A stretch of DNA of 9,172 nt, from positions 1-9,172 of the forward strand of contig JAYEJW010000410.1 of the NCBI GenBank assembly GCA_034716535.1. The letters run 5' to 3'. Below the pieces are notes generated by a model that ran no database searches, had not been told where the DNA came from, and was given only the letters and a program-made list of their open reading frames with translations. The position numbers and the translations under genes are program-made. Origin of the DNA: JAYEJW01 sp034716535. Its GTDB lineage: Bacteria; Pseudomonadota; Gammaproteobacteria; Chromatiales; Chromatiaceae. Below, one piece after another: positions 5,967-9,172 of this stretch (position 1 is the first letter of the stretch; each line of letters begins with the position of its first letter).

Positions 5967-8084
5967 ATGTCAATAAGATCTCAAAGAAGAAACACTTCCA
6001 TCGGGCAGCGGCTCTCATTCACGATTCTGTGGCTCGCGGCAGGTCCTCTGGCCGCGGAAGATGCCTACGAGCTACCTGTGATTTCGGTAGTCGATTCGGC
6101 CTTGGAAGATCCGCAGTATCGCGTCGACCCCGTCGAGAACAGTATCACGGCGCCGGCGACGGCCGCACTGTTGAAGCGGGCACCGGGCGGAAACCTGAAC
6201 GACAACGGCCCGTTGAGCGGCATCGCCAACTATCGGGGCATGTTCGGTCCCAGGGTCAGCACGAAGGTCGACGGCATGCACATCAGCCCCGGCGGGCCCA
6301 ACTGGATGGACCCACCCCTATCCTATGCCGCACGCCCGAGACTCGAGGACCTGAAGCTCTACCGGGGTATTGCGCCGGTCAGCGCAGGCAACGAGACCAT
6401 CGGCGGCGCCGTCACCGCCACGACCAGAAGCAGCCGATTCAGCGACACGGACGCGTTTCGGTTTCACGGTAACCTGGACCTGGGCGGGCAAACGGCCAAC
6501 GACGGCTACGGGCTGGGTGCGCTGCTGGCAGGCTCGAACGACCGCCACCGGCTCCACGTCAGCGCCAGCCTGGAGAAGGGCAACGACTCGAGATTCCCCG
6601 ATGGCACCATCACCCCCACGGAATACGACCGCAGTACGTACGGGATCGGATACGGATTCCGCGCTGGCGAGCACGAATTCGGCCTCGACTATCTGCGTAA
6701 TGAAACGGGTGACACGGGAACGCCTGCGCTTCCGATGGACATCGCCTATGTCGACAGCAACCTGTTTCGTGGGGAGTATCAGGGCGCCTGGAACGAAAAC
6801 CCGATCGGCGGGCGCGTCTACTACACGGAAGTCGACCACAAGATGACCAACTTCCACTTGCGCCAGCCACCCCCGAATCCACAATTTTGGCGCTTTGCCC
6901 TCACCGACGAAAGAGGGGGCGGTTACGACCTGAACACGTCCTTTTCACTGGGTACCGGTCGGCTTGCCGTCGGCCTTGACGGCAACCTCTCGGAGCACAA
7001 CGCAGACGTGTTCAACCCCAACAACGCGATGTTCTTCGTCAACAACTTCAACGACGCCACGCGGGATGTGTACGGACTGTTCGGCGAATGGCAGGCCGAG
7101 CTGGGCGGCCCCTGGTCGACCGAGTTGGGGGCGCGCTACACCAGGGTGAACATGGATTCCGGACCCGTGGATGCCTCCGGGGCGAAGATGAATCCCATGA
7201 TTCGCGAGCTGCGCGACCGGTTCAACAACAGCAACCGTAGCCAGGACGACAATAACCTGGACCTGGTCGCCAAGGTGCTCTACGAGGTTCAACCGGACCT
7301 GATCGTCGACCTGGGGGTTGCCCGAAAGACCCGCTCGCCGACCTATCAGGAACGCTACCTGTGGTTGCCGCTGCAATCAACATCCGGCCTCGCGGACGGG
7401 AACAACTACGTGGGCGACGTCAACCTGGAGCCGGAAGTCGCCTACGAGGTCGAGCTCGGACTCGACTGGCACTCTGCGCGGGGTTACGCGACGCCGCGCG
7501 TCTTCTATCGCCGGGTCGACGACTACATTCAGGGAGTGCCGTCCACCGATCCGGTGGTGATCGCCGTCAGCAACATGACGGCCATGATGATGGGCATGAT
7601 GCCCCAACCGCCTCTTCAGTTCAGTAACGTGGACGCGGAGCTCTACGGCATCGATGCCGACTGGGGGGTGACGCTGACCGACCGCTGGAGGCTGGACGGG
7701 ATTCTCAGCTACGTGCGCGGAAAACGCCGCGATATCAGCGACAATCTCTATCGAATTCCTCCATTGAATGGAACGGCGGCCCTGACGTACCAGCGCCCGA
7801 ATTGGTCGGTGACTGCGGAGGGCGTCTTCTATGCGAGCCAAGACGAGGTCTCCAAGACCAACCGAGAGACAGAAACATCGGGTTACGGATTGCTCAATCT
7901 ATTCGGACAGTACCGCTTCCAAAAAGACATGGCGCTCACCATCGGGATCGCGAACGTATTCAACCGCTCTTATCAAGATCATCTAAGTGGCGTCAATCGG
8001 GTACAGAACAGCGACGTCCCGGTCGGAGAGCGGCTGCCGGGTACCGAGCGGAATCTGTACGCCAGCTTCAATTATTCCTGGTAG
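5967..8084 (+). CDS. TonB-dependent outer-membrane receptor, OprC/NosA-like (probable copper receptor)
   Basis: Imports a ligand across the outer membrane using TonB energy; the closest family I recognise is the OprC/NosA copper receptors. The protein has 705 residues from ATG 5967, whose Shine-Dalgarno AAGGGGA (5956-5962) is better spaced than for the adjacent ATG 5964. A basic n-region and hydrophobic core form a signal peptide ending near residue 29-30. A TonB box-like ELPVISVVDSA (35-45) precedes the plug, with NYRGMFGPRVSTKVDG resembling the OprC segment LRGMFGSRL. OprC binds copper through CxxxM and HxM; here the equivalents are G110-P-N-W-M114 and H291-K-M293, so Met, His and Met are kept but Cys is Gly. 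The barrel has a Met-rich loop (M537, M540-542, M544, M545), and the chain is Cys-free. It ends in aromatic W705, as outer-membrane barrels do. The copper assignment is inferred. Confidence 0.85.
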   Translation: MSIRSQRRNTSIGQRLSFTILWLAAGPLAAEDAYELPVISVVDSALEDPQYRVDPVENSITAPATAALLKRAPGGNLNDNGPLSGIANYRGMFGPRVSTKVDGMHISPGGPNWMDPPLSYAARPRLEDLKLYRGIAPVSAGNETIGGAVTATTRSSRFSDTDAFRFHGNLDLGGQTANDGYGLGALLAGSNDRHRLHVSASLEKGNDSRFPDGTITPTEYDRSTYGIGYGFRAGEHEFGLDYLRNETGDTGTPALPMDIAYVDSNLFRGEYQGAWNENPIGGRVYYTEVDHKMTNFHLRQPPPNPQFWRFALTDERGGGYDLNTSFSLGTGRLAVGLDGNLSEHNADVFNPNNAMFFVNNFNDATRDVYGLFGEWQAELGGPWSTELGARYTRVNMDSGPVDASGAKMNPMIRELRDRFNNSNRSQDDNNLDLVAKVLYEVQPDLIVDLGVARKTRSPTYQERYLWLPLQSTSGLADGNNYVGDVNLEPEVAYEVELGLDWHSARGYATPRVFYRRVDDYIQGVPSTDPVVIAVSNMTAMMMGMMPQPPLQFSNVDAELYGIDADWGVTLTDRWRLDGILSYVRGKRRDISDNLYRIPPLNGTAALTYQRPNWSVTAEGVFYASQDEVSKTNRETETSGYGLLNLFGQYRFQKDMALTIGIANVFNRSYQDHLSGVNRVQNSDVPVGERLPGTERNLYASFNYSW

Positions 8085-8155
8085 CGAACGCCGATTGATT
8101 CAGCGTTTGTGCGGCGCAGGGACGCGCCCCATAGAGACGCCTCTGCTGCCGGGCC
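8085..8155. terminator. Convergent spacer with weak GC hairpin
   Basis: A 71-bp spacer between the convergent receptor and PEP carboxylase genes. GGCGC (8113-8117) and GCGCC (8124-8128) form a 5-bp stem with a 6-nt loop, followed by a small AGAG/CTCT dyad. There is no T-tract, so the terminator role is only plausible. Confidence 0.25.
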
Positions 8156-9172
8156 TCATCCGGTATTGCGCATTCCCGCAGCGATCGCGTTGATGGAGCG
8201 CAACAAGGGATCCAACCACTGCTCCCGCTCCTCCTGCGACTCCAGAGCACGGTAACGCTCCAGCAGCGCGATTTGAATGTGGTTCAGGGGATCGAGATAG
8301 AGGTTGCGGCGCGCGAGCGAGACCTGCAGCTCCGGCGTCTCCTCCATCAGCTCGTGCAGACCCGCCACATTGAGCACCTGGGTCAGCGTGCGCTGATACT
8401 CGCCCTCGATCAGGCGGTAGATGGACTGGGCCTGTTCCCGGTCCTGGGCCAGGCGGACGTACTCTCGGGCGATGTGCATCTCCGCCTTGAACAGGGCCAT
8501 CTGGGTATTACTGAGCAGGGCACGGAAGAAGGGCCAGTCCTGGTACATCTTCTGCAGCTTGGCCAGGCGCTCCAGATCGTTGCCCCGCCACCGCTCCAGC
8601 GCCCGCCCGATGCTGAACCAGGCGGGCAGGGTGTGCCGGGACTGAGCCCAACCGAAGACCCACGGAATGGCGCGGATAGAGCCCAGGGAGCGATCGGCCT
8701 TCTTTCGGTGAGAAGGCCGGGAGCCGATATTGAGCAGGGCGATGGCATCGAGCGGCGTGACCTCGTAGAAGTAATCGAGGAACCCCGGCGTTTCCCGCAC
8801 CAACTTACGGTAGGCGTCCTCCCCGTAGGTCGCCAGCTCGTCCATGATGCCGACATAGTCGTTGCGATCCTCGGGCGGCTGCTCGATGAGGCAGCGGCTG
8901 GCCTTGATCAGCCCGCTGATGCCCATGGTGAGCTCGAAGCGGGCCGTCTCCGGGTTGGCATAACGATAGGAAAGCACCTCTCCCTGCTCGGTGAACTTGA
9001 TCTGGCCGTGAACGGTGTCCGCGGGCTGGGCCAGGATGGCCTCGTGGGTCGGTCCGCCGCCGCGACCGACGGTGCCCCCGCGGCCGTGAAACAGCCGGCA
9101 GGAGACGCCACGGTCGTCGGCAAGGTGGATGACCTTTTTCTGGGCCTCGTAGAGGCTCCAGGAGGACGAAAG
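8156..9172 (-). CDS. ppc: Phosphoenolpyruvate carboxylase, C-terminal part (cut by window edge)
   Basis: Carboxylates PEP with bicarbonate to oxaloacetate, the anaplerotic feed of the TCA cycle and an accessory carbon-fixation route. The frame is open from the right edge (9172) to the stop at 8156, giving 338 residues of an enzyme usually about 880-940 long; the start lies outside. Near the visible beginning is the catalytic glycine-rich loop FHGRGGTVGRGGGP (residues 28-41 of the fragment), then PTHEAI, TEQGEV and the IPWVFGWAQSRHTLPAW segment. The chain ends GMRNTG, as in E. coli. The residues I recall as the aspartate feedback site of E. coli PEPC have apparent counterparts: the Arg of the glycine-rich loop, Lys in ALFKAE, Arg in SLARRNLYLDPLN and the Asn of the terminal RNTG. 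Allosteric inhibition by aspartate is therefore likely (inference). It converges on the TonB receptor gene and shows no functional link to it. Confidence 0.95.
   Translation of the reverse strand, partial: LSSSWSLYEAQKKVIHLADDRGVSCRLFHGRGGTVGRGGGPTHEAILAQPADTVHGQIKFTEQGEVLSYRYANPETARFELTMGISGLIKASRCLIEQPPEDRNDYVGIMDELATYGEDAYRKLVRETPGFLDYFYEVTPLDAIALLNIGSRPSHRKKADRSLGSIRAIPWVFGWAQSRHTLPAWFSIGRALERWRGNDLERLAKLQKMYQDWPFFRALLSNTQMALFKAEMHIAREYVRLAQDREQAQSIYRLIEGEYQRTLTQVLNVAGLHELMEETPELQVSLARRNLYLDPLNHIQIALLERYRALESQEEREQWLDPLLRSINAIAAGMRNTG

Overview
The window is GC-rich chromosomal DNA from a proteobacterium, most likely a gammaproteobacterium. The clues are E. coli-like phosphoenolpyruvate carboxylase and GalU sequences, an outer-membrane TonB-dependent receptor, a YebE-type DUF533 protein and an HtpX-like peptidase. 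A bacterial sucrose synthase beside PEP carboxylase is reminiscent of chemolithoautotrophic or halophilic sulfur- or ammonia-oxidising lineages such as Ectothiorhodospiraceae. That placement is inference and not proven by the sequence.

Layout: (1) 1-276 has no gene. It holds a roughly 98-bp imperfect palindrome with a perfect 14-bp inverted repeat, probably a dispersed palindromic repeat or MITE-like relic. (2) 277-3625, plus strand: sucrose synthase then galU, 109 bp apart, a likely transcription unit around UDP-glucose. Sucrose synthase releases NDP-glucose from sucrose, and GalU interconverts UDP-glucose with glucose-1-phosphate and UTP. (3) 3626-3757: convergent intergenic spacer with a strong 13-bp-stem hairpin and five CCCGGG hexamers in 91 bp. 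(4) 3758-5561, minus strand: an HtpX-like M48 membrane metallopeptidase followed 61 bp later by a DUF533/TerB-like protein, a probable two-gene envelope unit. (5) 5562-5966: divergent, relatively AT-rich intergenic region with a sigma70-like promoter, palindromes that could be operators, and a possible unrecorded 46-codon secreted peptide ORF. (6) 5967-8084, plus strand: a TonB-dependent receptor resembling the OprC/NosA copper receptors. It keeps the Met and His-x-Met of the copper site but has Gly where OprC has Cys, and it carries a Met-rich loop. (7) 8156-9172, minus strand: the C-terminal 338 residues of PEP carboxylase, cut by the right edge.

Most genes are ordinary. The parts most worth a second look are the Cys-free OprC-like receptor with its Met-rich loop, the small ORF and operator-like dyads in front of it, and the plant-like Q...N nucleotide-site motif in the sucrose synthase. 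I see no CRISPR array, tRNA, rRNA or intact insertion sequence.
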